A stretch of DNA of 64,000 bases from Varroa destructor. Lineage: Eukaryota; Arthropoda; Arachnida; Mesostigmata; Varroidae. Made by a program: the position numbers and the translations under genes. The stretch's first letter is position 1, and every line of letters begins with the position of its first letter. The notes beneath the pieces are model-generated. The model did not search any database. It was not told the DNA's origin and saw only the letters and a list, made by a program, of their open reading frames with translations. The stretch spans positions 65,216,179 to 65,280,178 of the forward strand of contig NW_019211454.1 of NCBI RefSeq assembly GCF_002443255.2, written 5' to 3'. Below, piece after piece: positions 35,941-49,626 of the stretch.

Positions 35941-37660
35941 TATTTCAGCACATCTGTGATAAGCATGCTGATTTTTCTCGTTTACAAAATCCTGGTATCT
36001 GTACCAAGTGTTCATGTTTGCTCTGTACATGTACAGCCTCCCAGATTATTATGTTGTTCAAAAAGTAACGCGTTCGTTTAAATTTCTGCGTCACGAGATG
36101 ATTGAGTACGTTCACGTACTGAGTGCCCCTTACCTTTTTGAAATTCTCATGGAGCAGTGAGCGTCCATAAGATTTTCTGTGTGGCAAAAGGGATTCGATC
36201 GCATAAATACTCTGCGGATGCTGTAGAATGTCTTTGAGAAGCGACGAAAGTTTCGACACGATCGAAGATATAGTAGAAAAATTGCTGACCAGACTGAGTT
36301 TGAAATATTTCGAACACTGGAAAAAACGGTGTTACATTCCACGCAGATTGCTTCAAAGCCGACACCGTGAATTGGGATGATTAAATCAATACCTGTTAAT
36401 CTGGAATAAATGGCTTGCTCATATATTCGTATTTTATTGTTGCATTGCGGGGAAGTTGATAAGTCCAAATACACAAGTATCGATGTGATTTATGCATGTT
36501 TCGTCTTCTAATGCTGTTATGTACAGCTTCATTTGTCTACTGAAGTTACAGAAAATGTTTTTGAATTCTGACGTTCGCTATTGTCAGCGATCATCGACAT
36601 ACTGGAAAGGGGCGCATCGAATGAGACGTCCAACGGTCCCATGAGCAGTCAGGTCCGTTGGACATACGAGTGAGTTCATTGTTCTTGTCATTTAATTCAT
36701 TGATCTACAAGAAACCCTCCTGCCGCCATTACTAACATTCCCAGGATGCGCTCGTACTAGTAGATGCGTCATAGGCTGGCTACATCCGGTTTCTGTCAGT
36801 CCTTCCTTTGATAGGAACAGGCTGACGTTGCTCGCTATTATTACGTTACAGGAAGTTCTGATGCTCAAGTTTACGTAATGGGTAGGACATCTCGAAGCAG
36901 CCAATAATACCTTCAGGATGTCCGCCTATGCCAGTACGGGGGTGAGCTCAGACTTGCTGAAGTTGCCGTGGCGCGCATTCCGCTTGTCTATTCCTTGTGA
37001 GCCTGTCATTGTTCAGCTCTTCTAGATGGTGTTTCACACTAAAGACAGCAGTGACTTATACGTCCAATGCAGTGATTCGGTTATGGAGAGATAGAGGTAA
37101 ATGGTGGTTGAACGTGCTATTCATTGACTGCCCATCGATTATCCACAACATTCAGTTATCTAGTGCTAAAGTAATTGGCAACACTTTGGTTATGGGCGCA
37201 TACACGAGAGTTTGGGCTGGTCCAACTACCGCTTACAACGGCCGCGGCATCCATACCGGCGTAAGGGGACTTTAGAAGATATTTTTGGCCATTGTGAGAT
37301 GTCCTGCGGCAGCGTAATGTCTACGTTAGCCTGGATGCGTTTAGGTCATGGCGTGGGCGTGGACAGCGTCAGCCTGGTTTTATAACAAGAGAAGCTGCGA
37401 CAAAAGTGGTGGGCAGGCAAAGATTCGGTGCTTTTATAACGTAACCGGTATCAATCTATGTGAGAGATACGTGTGGGAGGCGAACAGCAACTAACGGAAG
37501 ATTCAAGGTGACAGCGGCAGTACAACGGTTGTGGATTGATGAATCGGACGACCGGGACGCTGAACTCGCTCACACTGTCCACAGGGGTCCAAACGGCAAA
37601 CTGCTCGCGATACCATCGTTTCACTCGTTCTGCCCAACACGTCTCTCACTAAGTTAATGA
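35941..37660. other. Region of decayed open frames, possibly old transposon sequence
   Basis: Overlapping reverse frames at 35945-36259 and 36130-36474, a reverse frame at 36692-36904 with a faint RNase H-like motif, and forward frames at 36997-37275 and 37460-37657. The density of frames and the higher GC from about 37000 to 37640 differ from the surroundings. No protein could be identified with certainty. Confidence 0.3.
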
Positions 37661-40594
37661 CCACTGACAATAAGCTGCAGTACAATACAGAAATTATGAG
37701 GTACTTTTGCATGGCATTATAATTGGCATGACAGAACATATATAAATATGAATATGGCACTAACAAAACATCAATATGTGTACCGTACACATACGAATTC
37801 AATATGAAACAACGGAAGAAGATCTTCTTAATACAATTAGATATCAATGTGAAATAAATATTATGACAAGACATTACAACTTAAAAAAAAAAACACAAAT
37901 CAAGTATTCTCTACACATCTATGAACAAACATGGCGGACTTCGGTCAATAGGAAACTTGGAAACAACACATCGAATACGGTTCGTGCATTCGTCAAAATC
38001 TAGAAATTATGCCTAATTACATGGACAAATACTCAGAATTTCCGTATAGTTTAAACGATATATTGATGAAGTGCGAACAGGACAAAAACCAAAATAGCCG
38101 AATACATCACGCACGAAAACGTAGATCGGTGCGTATCACCTGAACGATGAAGGAAAATCTTGTTTTGAATAGATTCATTTGACAGCGCATCAGAAAAGAC
38201 TGATATAGACTTTCACTAGAAACAATTTAAAGCAAATATGCACCCAGGCACATTAGTACAAAAAGCTCATCCCCTTAACACGTTTCATTGTAATACAATC
38301 TATATATGCCATCATGAATTGTTCAGACTGATTGTTTTTTAGGTTACTAAATAATAACAGATAAAGGTGTCCCCGTCGAATTCGAAGGAAGCGCCATCAA
38401 GACATGATACAGGAGATAATTCATCAAGCTATCTCTAGAAGTCAGCTATGCTGAGAGAAAAGAACACAGAAAAATGTCAACAGTGGGCTCTCGAGTCAGC
38501 TGCTGAAAACAGTTCGGCTACCGGTGAAGACCGTGCGTCTCCGCTTGAACAGTCCCCCGAGTAACCTTCGAAGACTAAGGGTTCGTTTATAATAGTTTCA
38601 AGTAGATAAAAAAAGGTTATTACATCATTATGTGTATCTATACGTCCCCGGCCGACCCGAAATCTTGCCCCTCGTTTTGAGAGTAAACTATACGTAGCAG
38701 AGGATCACGTCACGATAGTCGAAGGCGTAGCTTCGCGTAAATCATAATCGCATAGTCGTTCTATGCTTGACGTGAATATTTTACTCTATATATAAACTAA
38801 TAAAGTAAACTTAATAGTTAGATTTTATAGTTTATAGATCAATAGTTGGCTAGATGATATCGTTTCATTTGGGGGCACAATGTAGAGAACGGATTGCAGG
38901 GGACTGGGATCGAAAACCATACTCAATAATTTTCTTAATAACTATTCTATTGGTAAATAAGATCTTGTATTTTTACTAAAGCAAAATTATATTTCATGGT
39001 TCGAATTACTATTAAATAGAAAACCGACATTGATTACACGATTGATTGATCTATGCAAAACTTTTATCTTGTATTAATGGCAGGGTTTGAATGGTTCCTC
39101 GTGCAAATTCTCCCTGTGTTGATATCCGATGGCTCTTATTGTGTTGATTTACAAGGAGTTACTTAAAAGGACAGTAATCATTACGAGGTTCCAGTCGCAT
39201 GGCTTGAAGGGTCAAACTTTTAACCCACTCTCAGCTTGGTAGTAGTCGCAAAACGTTGTTTGGGACCGAAAACAGCCCATCAGGTGTGCTTAAAACTATA
39301 CCCCATTAAATTTTCTGTGCGATTTTAAATTATGTCGAATTTACTTATTTTAGTTATCTTAAATGTTTTGCATCCAATATAGTCCTGAGGCATTGTGTCA
39401 ATCTTGCCAGTAATCTCATGTATCGTAAATATCGTTTTTCTTTTTTATTCAGACCAATTTCCCATGCAAGGTATTATTATCGTTATTATTATGGAGCCTT
39501 AAATAGGACAGGACATGATACTGGCGTCTTCTAACACCATGTGCGATTTTAATATAACAAAGATGTTTAACATTGAAAACTTTGTCATAGAAAAACCCCT
39601 TTATATTAAGTATTCTTTTTAAATGAAAAACCTCCACCGTGTAGGGGATCCTTTCGGTTCATATACAGGACCTTCAACGATATCCACATTATTGATGAGT
39701 AAGCATGGCCTTCTACTAATCCAGTTGCAATTTTCAGGTCGTTCGTTGTTCCTGATCGAATCGACTATTCGCTAGGATGGTCAGCCATGCCATTGAATAA
39801 AATTGGCCCAGTCATTGACAAGGAATATCGGAAAAATGAAACGAAGGTAAATGATTCCTTTGATGTATAATACTAGGAACACTGTATGACAAATTATAGT
39901 TGGATCAATTTCTCTGGGTTCGTCATCGTTTTACCACTGCAGAGCTGGAAATGCTAAGCTGAAGCAAGCTTAACCGATTAGCTTTTACATGCGTCGATCT
40001 TGATTTTCAACATTGCTCAGAATATAGACGAGGAAGTGCGGTCATCTCCCAGAAAAGCTACTTATAGGATTATAATGAGACGCCAGTTCTATGCGTAAAT
40101 TACATACTATGTTGTAAAAAGAAGACGCAGGCGATAATGCAAGGCCGTTTCTACTACTGCTGCCTTGACCCGGGTTTCAGTATTGGGAAGTGAAGTGGTC
40201 CTTCAGTTGCTATTAGCCTCTGTCTTTTTATCGAAAACATCGATATTCTGTTTAAATTTGAAGTTAGAGACGAATGTTGTGAAGTCTTATTGTTGGTGCT
40301 GAGGAATTGTGGCGCTTAATCTAGAGGCCACGATTCAGTCAGTTAACCGAACGTGGACTAATGTATGTGCATTGTTGAGGCTTGACCGGTTGATTCACGT
40401 CCATAAAATTACGTAAAGGAACTAGTCAAACTTCTCAGTTATAATATAGGTTCATTTATTACATAAAATGCTAGCGTTGTGCATTTAGAAATGAGTGACA
40501 CCTCGATAGCAGATCTGTAGCATCGGATTCTTGGAATCAGTCAAGCTTGCATAATATTTTTTGAGAGTGTCGTCGTTAGGCATTATATCAGGCA
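37661..40594. other. Non-coding, nothing recognised
   Basis: AT-rich sequence with only short open frames; no repeat or RNA gene recognised. Confidence 0.5.
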
Positions 40595-40713
40595 GATGGG
40601 TGGTTTCCAGCACGAAACAACGTCTTTCTATGCCCGGGTTCAAACCCACACCACAACGCGTCCCTAAGACTATCGCGCAAATACGTTACCCACTAGGCTA
40701 TCATAGCGCCAGC
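40595..40713 (-). repeat. tRNA-derived SINE-like repeat, copy B
   Basis: Reverse-strand A box TAGCCTAGTGG (40690-40700) and B box GGTTTGAACCC (40636-40646). The start (CTATG) and the bases after the B-box arm (CATAG) are complementary, as in a tRNA acceptor stem. It shares the sequence between the boxes and the 3' part with copy A, about 8.5 kb away and in the same orientation. A forward open frame at 40561-40767 is a shadow of the repeat. Confidence 0.65.
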
Positions 40714-43700
40714 ATGGCGCAACCTGAAAAGCACATATGCAAAAAATTTCAAAATAAAAGTTGCTAACTATTTACACGATGAAATGGTAACGTACTCTCA
40801 CACAGACATACCGAACTAGCTTTTTCAACGCGGCTCATTTCTACAGAACTGATAAAGTCATACAATTAGCGAAAATGTTGATCCATGGCAAAAATTGTTT
40901 ATCAAGTAATAAACGCCTCGCTGTTTCTTCGGTCCACTTTTCCAATAAAAACAAAAAGATTTTGATCGTTTGGCCCACGTTTGGAAAACTCGCCTTAATT
41001 CCAAGTGAATCTTGTTTGAGAAGGGTCACATCGTTCGTGTTTTGACCCGCTTTTATAATAAACGTAAAGCGATATTTACCTTCGCTGTACAATTAATAGG
41101 GTTTATATACTATAGCTGACGCGTGCGATCCAGTCAAATCGAATTTTTCGAAGACATTTTCATAAGTTTTGTGCAAAACTTTGTTTTCCTTTGTATCTAA
41201 AATAAGTAGTGTTTGTCGCTTCCATCAGTTTTTCTAGTTGCGATTTTGTTGGCGTGCTAGTTTGCCTGCTCAACAACATACGGTACGAAGCTGTATGCTG
41301 GTCAGACTAGCAGCCCACAGCGAAACTTCAACTGTGCACGTAAGCGCGGAAAATTCGACGATCCCAGACTCAACGAAGGACTGCCAAAACAAATAGTCAA
41401 CCTATCTAGCTAGAAATATGTGATCGATATAAACACAGTATTTGTAGGATTGGTGAAGCGTACAGCTATGTCGTCAAGATGATTATTTTTCCTTCTCATT
41501 GCTAGCTGGCTATAGCAGGCGAAACTGTTGCAAGATACTTGTTTCTGGATAAAATTTACGCTCGTCGTATTTAAGCATATTTAGGCTAGATCCCGTTAGT
41601 TGTCGAATAAAATAATCGAGGTCTTGCCTTACCTCTGAAACCAGAAAAGGAACCTGTATTGTCGATTTGATAACTTCAAGCAGGACACCGCCATTGCTGT
41701 GGACAGAAATTTATCTTGGGGTTACAGAGAAGGATGTGTCGCAAAACGGAGCTAGGAGATATGGCATGCTGTACACGTCGTACTGAAATATAAACCATTA
41801 ACATGTATTGTTATTTAGAGCATCTGATGTTTGGTGTCTTTCGTACGTGTAGCCAATAGAGACAGAAGAACGCTCAAGGAGAGCTGGACCATATAATCTA
41901 AAATTTTCAATAAAATAAATCTTAGAAAGACATAGCTTTACAATGTAATGAGATTTATTTTCGCCAAATAGTATCTTATTTATATTAGGTTTTTTGTTGG
42001 TTTTAACCTGTATAGTACAATGCAGCTAAAACAGGCGATATATCTATTATAGGTGAGCACGCCCCGCCTTAAGACCAATCCTGTCGCAGAACTTTAACTT
42101 AGCGGACTTAATGTTAATGAACACTTGAATAGTACGACGCAGGTGTAATACATAACATAATAGATTATATTAAGTCTGTAGAGCTAAATGAGACGACTGC
42201 AATTTTGAAATGTCCTTCAAAATCGCCTCTATGAGTACAGTAAAAAAAAAAACCAACACCAGAGCCGTGCGTCCGGTAATACCGTTAATAATCAAATTGT
42301 CAATAATAATCAACAAACACCTAAGATAACATAAAAGTACCTTGGAGCTGTTAAATTTATAAGTCAGTTTGCAATATGATTATTAAGAAAAACCTGGGAT
42401 TCTCACGCGAGTAAGACGATCCCTAACTGTCCTTGAGTAACTGTTCACACAACGTAACAGTTGGCCCAGAAAAATACGGAGGCGCGTCGATCGTCAAAAT
42501 CTATGAAAAAAAAATCCACAAAGAGTCTAGTCTATTGCGTTTTTTTTAATATAATAAAGGAAAAATAATAATAATAATAAACATAGCATATACTTTACCC
42601 TTCCGTCGTATGTATAGTTTGCCGCTGTTTCTCGTGGCTTGGAGTAAATGTGCACCAAATCAATGGCGATCGACTGAAATAAACCTTGTCGGCTTCTAAA
42701 AAGTATACAGATGATTTCAAGCTCAGCTGATAGGCGAAATAGTGAATTTCGCTTAGAATACTCACGCAGTTTTTTGTCTTTTTGCGCCGGTAACCACAGT
42801 AGTGGTAACCTATTGTCATTAAGGTCCTTTCTCTACAAGCATTTTCACAAGGCGTCATAATTTGTGCGTGTTACTCAGATTTAGCTCAAACAGAAAGGAT
42901 TCAGCCAGATATAACCAGAATGTCTGAAAGCCGCCAAGCTATAATCGGCGTCAGTTACTTCGACCCGGCATAATCTAATTTTAATTTGGCTAGAACTAGA
43001 TCTACAGCTTGGCCGAACAGTCGATAGTTTATTGCAAGTAAAGCCGCAGATAGGAACTCCGTTGAAGCCTTAAGAATCCACGAAAAATCGTTTTAGGGTC
43101 TTTCGTAGGCTTGAGGGAGCCTTTGTTTCGAACATCAGATGAAACTTAACCGAGGGTACGTTGAATCATTCTGGATCACATGATCCTGATTTTTACTGGC
43201 CTAAGAAGTTAGGCAATAATTGTATTTGGGTAGATGAAGGCATTTTAGCTCAGTATCTTTCTGAAGTTCAGCTTTATTCGAATAAAGCACCCCGAACCGA
43301 ATCAGATAGCATACTAATTGTAAGCACTGCATTTTCTCTGTACGCAGCCACAGATAGTGATTAGTGAATGAAGTTTTCAATTCTAACTATTATGCCATTG
43401 AAGTTTTAGTGACTTGTGAACATTGCTGTCCAACGATCAAATGAACCATATGCTTCGAGATGAAGGAGTCTTGTGCATTGACAACCCATATTCTACACCT
43501 GTGCCACAAAGTATATACATGAAAAAGCTATATTTTTATTTTTTAAAGCTTAATGTCCAATTGTAGCTTAACAGAGCTATAACTGATATACGAAATTAGC
43601 TTGTTATGGGGCCGCACTGATATTTGTAGTTTATCTGTGCACTACTATGTATATATATGTACTAGTCTAACATTTTCGAATGATCCTGGCAGTGCATTGA

Positions 43701-43838
43701 ATTTAATATCACTTTGAATAACAATAAGATCAGAGAAATACAGGTGTTCTCAGAAAACCGCTCAACATTCCACTTGTCCTTCAGGGATTGCGTGTTCAAG
43801 GCTCTGCACCAAAAAGCTGAAGCGCATCACATACACAC

Positions 43839-43869
<31 letters not shown>

Positions 43870-45169
43870 GCAGTAGAAGTAACACACACTTGAGTATTGT
43901 ATTTTGTTAGATGCAATTACAGAATCTGATAGTCGCCAAAATATTGCTAGAAGAGTCTCACGGATTGGCGCTAGTAGCAGACCAAATCAATCTCTGCCTC
44001 CGAGTTCGACCCTATACCCGGACACATTGTAGGAGCTCGCAGGTCGTGCCTCCAATTTGATCGAAAGCAGGCTCTATAAACAACTGTATCTTTGGCAAAA
44101 CATCTACGATGTTGAGTCAGTGTATTCACACAATTCTAGTTCTATATGACCATGCTGTCCGTTGAAATCTTGATATATTGATATGGTAAGTCTTCAAAGT
44201 ATCTAGCAATAGCTCACCCTGCCAGTGAAAGGCATAGCGCTGCGTAAAAGAGACAAACTACTAGGAGTGCCTAGGCTTAACTCTAATTCCGTCCGTGCAA
44301 ATTTGCCTCGTTCTCTACACTATATGAGCCTTTAATTTATGTACTGCTTATATTTATCGATTGTTTGCTTGAGCAGTGTCGAGGTATGGTCATGTTATTC
44401 TTTTCGTGGCCTCTAGTGTACATCAACATGCCGAGCATAGGAAAAAAACGAAGAGTGTTATTTGTGGATTCGGGGTCGTAGGCGCAATGTTTTAGATCGC
44501 GAAACGGCTGAGCGTCAACAGTAATTGGTCTGAGATGACACCTTCAGACACGTAAATATCGTATAGTATACAACCTGTGTGATATAGAGAAAAATTAAGA
44601 TGATTGTATTGAACATTTCGGTCCCTCTTTTATTTAAGACTCGTTTTAACTGAATACTGTTCGGACATTATCTAGCTGTATAATGCACAAAAATAAAAGA
44701 GGTTACTAACGCGAATGTGGTATAAACTCTAACTGCAACAAAATATCCTCGACTGTAATAAATATTCAATCGATATATATGTACACATACATATCTCACC
44801 AACTTATCGTGGCGCTCTGGCTGTTTCCGGACAGCCATTTCCTACTATTTACGTTCGCATATATAATTTCTCAATTGCTGCTTTTTCAAGCAGACCAACA
44901 GCGGAATCTGTTTGGTCACTAGTTGCCCTTCTTATAGCATGGATAATAGCCCCCCACTTAGACTGAGAGAATAAATGGGACGAATCTAACATCGAATGTT
45001 TCACTACTCAATCTGGGAAGTGATTGAAGCATGGCAATGGGATCTGGCGTTATCGTCAGGTAACTATACTGTGTTCCATGAGCTTTTTGAGAAATTCGAA
45101 ATAAAAGCTACATCTACTATTTCATTTTTGGCTAGTATTTCATTGTGCCTCTGATGTGTATCGCAAGTT
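40714..45169. other. Non-coding with one microsatellite
   Basis: No gene recognised. An AT array lies at 43841-43869. At 43960-44025 a B-box-like GAGTTCGACCC follows an imperfect A box at tRNA-like spacing on the forward strand, perhaps another tRNA-derived relic. Confidence 0.45.
43841..43869. repeat. (AT)14 microsatellite
   Basis: Perfect 29-base AT array preceded by ACACACCC. Confidence 0.95.
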
Positions 45170-45640
45170 CTACCATCACATGTCCTACGAATTTACCCGA
45201 CATCGCCAGCGAACTCGATTTTTCTCTAGGATGACATCATTTTTTCGCCTGGGCCCTCTCTTGCTATTGGTAAAAATTGAGTTGTGCCTCGTCTACGGCG
45301 ACCGCATATTTCAGGCAGACTTTTTTTTCTCATTCATGTTCTACATATTCACGTTCAAACTAATCCAAAGTCGAATAATGGTGGACCAATTTTTACTCAG
45401 TTTCCGAATTTTTAGTATTTGGCTAAAAAATCTGTAATGTAAGATGCCAATTTTGACCGATATAACCCCGCATTTTACTTCCGTGAGAAGTCTCGATGAT
45501 TGCATTGATGCAATCCTGTTTTTCCGGGACATTCCAATGTCCGTTTCGGAAACGTTTGCGCCAATAATGTGCTATACCTTTGCTTAGGATCTCTTTGTTT
45601 AATGTCTTCACCAATGTTCATTAATCTGTGGCAGTACTCT
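45170..45640 (-). mobile_element. Decayed mariner-like transposase, N-terminal half
   Basis: Three blocks in the expected order on the reverse strand match mariner transposases. First is a W-R-K-R-F-R-N-G block (from about 45563), as in the W.KRF..G segment of the second helix-turn-helix. Second is L-K-I-R-K-L-S-K-N-W (45415-45386), as in the conserved 'MRKV.A.W' segment. Third is V-D-E-A-Q-L (aspartate codon at 45293-45291), at the place of the first catalytic Asp in 'GDE.W'. The blocks lie in different frames and stops follow, so it is a pseudogene. The rest of the element was not found. Confidence 0.5.
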
Positions 45641-45848
45641 GGCCTTCGAAAAATAAAACGCAGACTATTGTGCCTTAATTTTGGAGAATAAATGATTTTT
45701 TGCTACTGAAGTCAGTTCTGCTAAAAGAAACTCAGCCGATTTTCACTTAAAGGTTTCTAGAAAGTGGGAGTTTCATTTACCAGTCAAATTTCGTCTGCTA
45801 GTGTTTAGTCTAAAAGTTTTCTGGGTCCGCCGGATTTGCTTGTAATAG

Positions 45849-45849
<1 letters not shown>

Positions 45850-45896
<47 letters not shown>
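45850..45896. repeat. (TA)23 microsatellite
   Basis: Perfect 47-base alternating AT array. Confidence 0.95.
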
Positions 45897-45899
<3 letters not shown>

Positions 45900-48800
45900 C
45901 AACGCTCTTGTTTGTTGCTTGTGCAGTTGATTGTCTTCCTGTTTCTCTTTTCGTAGTTGTAGACGCCAGAAAAAGCTTATTGGCTGCTGTCCAGAAATTC
46001 TCTGCCACTTTAGATAAGCGACCTAAGCTGGAGGAAAACGAAAAGGAGTCTGAGCCCTAGGGCCACATGAGAGTAACGCGTCTGTTTGCTGATCTTCGGT
46101 CCCCCTGGAGCCACGTCAGTTTCTTAGCAATAATTATCAGTGATAGAACAGAGCTGGCGTCTTGTCCGTATAAATAATATTATATAAATATATATACATA
46201 GGCGAACGGGCACACACATCATAGCTTCGACGTACCGCCAAGATTGAACACAGAGCCCTGAACCCCTAGGGGCATTCAATAATGTACGTAATGTTTTTGC
46301 TAGCCAAGACACAATAGCAAGCTAACAGGTTCAAGGATAATCGTTAGAGAGTAATAGTAATATGCCTGAATGCAACTTTTCAACTGAATCGTTATCAAAA
46401 TGTCCTCTCTAAAATGACAAAGTTAACATTGTAACAACAGAGCGAAATACTAAGAAAATGCTCATCATATCGCTAAATAACCTTGCCATTTCCTCGGTAC
46501 TATGTGTAATTTCTATATTATTGCTTATCTTATGCCTGTGGAGACGTATCGCTCTTCTTGCAGAATTATCTCACGACTACCTGCAGTATTCCAGCTAACT
46601 GCTAGGCTGAAGCGTATTCATAATCGATTGTTCCATTAGCTGGTGACGAAGAAGCAGATTCATTTTAAATAATATCCTCTAATAATCAATGCGACCTTGG
46701 TCGATCTGGCTAGTTTCGAAAAAGCTAAACATAAAATGAGCCATTTTGGCAGTCATAGTGTGTTACGCCTTTCGTCATACTTCTAACGCTGTTCTTAACT
46801 GTCATTTTACTCACATCAAACTAGCAACATTATGCATTGGCACGGAATATTTAATGTGTTTAATTTGTAACGAGTATGTGCATTATGTGACAAGTATATG
46901 AGCTATTCGTAGAGGGTAGGGCGTCGCTTGACCCCCAGCAGAAAGGTAATTGACGTAAGCTCTCGGTTTTAGCTCACTAGGGCATCAAGTTTAATCGATT
47001 CGTTATCACAGGTAATTCTTTTTCAAAGCCCCACGGCGGCTATTGACACCGCATACTTCAATGTTGCCTTACTTGTTGGAATATCTTTTCCAAAAAAATT
47101 AAAAGGTACAAAGATCCAACATAAAGTTATCAGTTTTTGTTTGATGGAGCCACGCTCTTTAGGCAGAAACAGTCAGAGAGAGTCTATGCAGTTTCAGATG
47201 TCATCTTTGTTTAGTTAGTTAATCGACTTAACACTAAGACGGCAGGTTGGTAAATGCTTTGTTGACGATCAGCCTGGGTCCCTTAAGCTGAATTCCTCGT
47301 GCTTTGTGTGGCTGACTATCGATAACGAAGATAGCTGGTATCAGATCGTTAGGTTTCCACTGCTATGTTCTGCCGGGGATCAGGACACAACTCGCGATTC
47401 GACAAGGTATAAGTAACAACTAGTAAATGGCAGCTTGCACTTTATTGCTGGTGCTGCCAGCTTGGTGAATTAGTAAGTAGTCGGAGCAGTAGCTGCGATC
47501 GCTTGGTTCGCCATAATAATATGCTGTCCTCGCATGCTGGATTAAATGTGTCAGGCCAATCATGCCAAAGCATGTCCCGTTACGTCGACCTGCGCGAGAC
47601 ACAGTCTACGACAGAATGAGATGTCGCGCACTTTTTTGGTGCTAACCTGTACCTATCGCGACCGCTGTACCCCTCTGCAGCCTTTGTTACGCTAACAACA
47701 GCAGCGGCACCTCTATGATGCACCTAAATGAAAAGATAGGCTTTCAAAAAAACGCCCGCTCACTACGGAACGCAGTAATTCTACACTGAGGCTTTTACCT
47801 AGTGTCATTTGGTGAACCTTGACGTCTGAGTCATTCTATCTAATGGCAGAATACTTCGTTGGCGTACTGGAAACACCAGCTTCTGCAGGAGGGCGACGCG
47901 CGACTGACAGAAACACGGTTAGACGACACGAATGCAGTAAAAGCTATCCTAGAATTTTGTATTTGCGTAGTCTTCCATTTCAGTACGCTGGATCGGGCTG
48001 GGCGATAGTCGATGATCGGATCAGGGCATGAAACAATGCTATTCAACAAGTTAGCGTTAATAATGCTCGTATTGACATCGATCTTCTAGAGTGCGTGTAA
48101 ATATGATGCCCATAGAACGCGACAGACAAAGGAGAAACGCGTATTTTCTAAAACGGCGCCAGCTTAAGTGAACGGCATTATTTCGAAATTCATATTTGCT
48201 GACAGCAAACCTTCTGCTTAATTTCAAACGGGTGGTAAAAACTTCTGCAGGCGGAACACAGCCACGACATTTAGTGCACCGTGAGGCAATGTTAAGCACA
48301 CACTCTTTTATTAATAACAAGCATAGTTTTTGAAAGGTGTTATATATTGGTTAGTTGTTGCCGTAAGCTTGAACCATTAGACCAACTGCACGAATGAAAT
48401 GCTTTCTAGCCAGCTTTTGATCAAAGCCTGAGCTTTACCGAGAAACTAAATGAATCTGAATGTTAATGGATCTTTACTTCGCAGTAACCTTCATAGCAAT
48501 CTTCTAGTTATCAATTGAGACTATAGAATATAAAATGTTCATACATGTCAATCACCACAAGAACAATTAGCTACATCACGTTTGTTCGCCAATAAACGAC
48601 GACGGCTATACATCTTTTTATATATTTTTATTATATACTAGTATTTGTACATTTTGCAGTTGCGAAGGTCTTCAAGCCCATGCTACTAGGCCATTTGATA
48701 GTCCGCCAGCATCCGTAAAATTAATCGGCTTCAATGTATGTCGCTCAACGTCTATTGCTACATGACCTTTTGTCCATTCGCGCACAGTAACACCCCGTGT

Positions 48801-49610
48801 CACCAGCTGCCAACTCGATGGAAGTGCGTATGAGATAATGTTTATTGCAGCAACGAGCCCTTTCGAGTTTTCCAGGAAAATTGTTGCTTATTGCTCTTTA
48901 AGATTTAGAGCGATGGACTGAACGGCGTAAGTGTGCTTTTCCAATGCCAGTGATCAGGGTATTGTCGGTGTTGGCTCAGCGGGCACCAGACCAGTGATCA
49001 GGCGTACAGAATGCACTATTCTATATGATAAGCTGTCTTTACTTACTAGGAGCATAAAACTTCGAAAAGCTCTCGGGACTCACGCTAGATGTCATGGATG
49101 AGCGGGGCGGCGGGTGGATCAACAGCGAACACTTGGACATTTTACTTTTTATTATCTTGACTCCTCGCTTTTGCTCCTCTTTGCGCACATATTATGTTAT
49201 TATCCCTGTTTGCTAATAAAAGTCCAGCTCATGCAGCGCCGAGAGGGAAAATGCTTCCTTTTTACCTAACAAATTTGTACCTAACCTAATCATTGCAGAA
49301 TGCATCGTCTAGAAACAAGTTAGTCTATTAAATGATCCACAAATCGATAGTGTCACTCGTCCAGGGCCATTTCGTGAAAAAAAAAAAAACGCAAAAATTT
49401 AAACTGATATTAACGTTAAGCTAGACTCAAATTGGTCTTTAGCTGACTGCATATTGTTAGAAATGATAATGATAGCATGTTTTCTCCTCTAGTTAATATT
49501 TCCGGAAAGCTTGAGTCTAGATTTCCGTTCGGTACGCTTTCGGTTGCTGGAAGTGACCTAGTGTCGGTAGTGATATTTGTAGACATCTAGTAGTCGAACA
49601 CATACGCCAA

Positions 49611-49626
49611 ATATATATATATATAT
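49611..49626. repeat. (AT)8 microsatellite
   Basis: Short perfect AT array. Confidence 0.9.

Noticed and set aside
46056..46130. Possible third copy of the SINE-like repeat on the forward strand
   Set aside because: Only short pieces (GAGTAACG, GATCTTCGGTCCC) match and no B box follows, so the similarity is not convincing.
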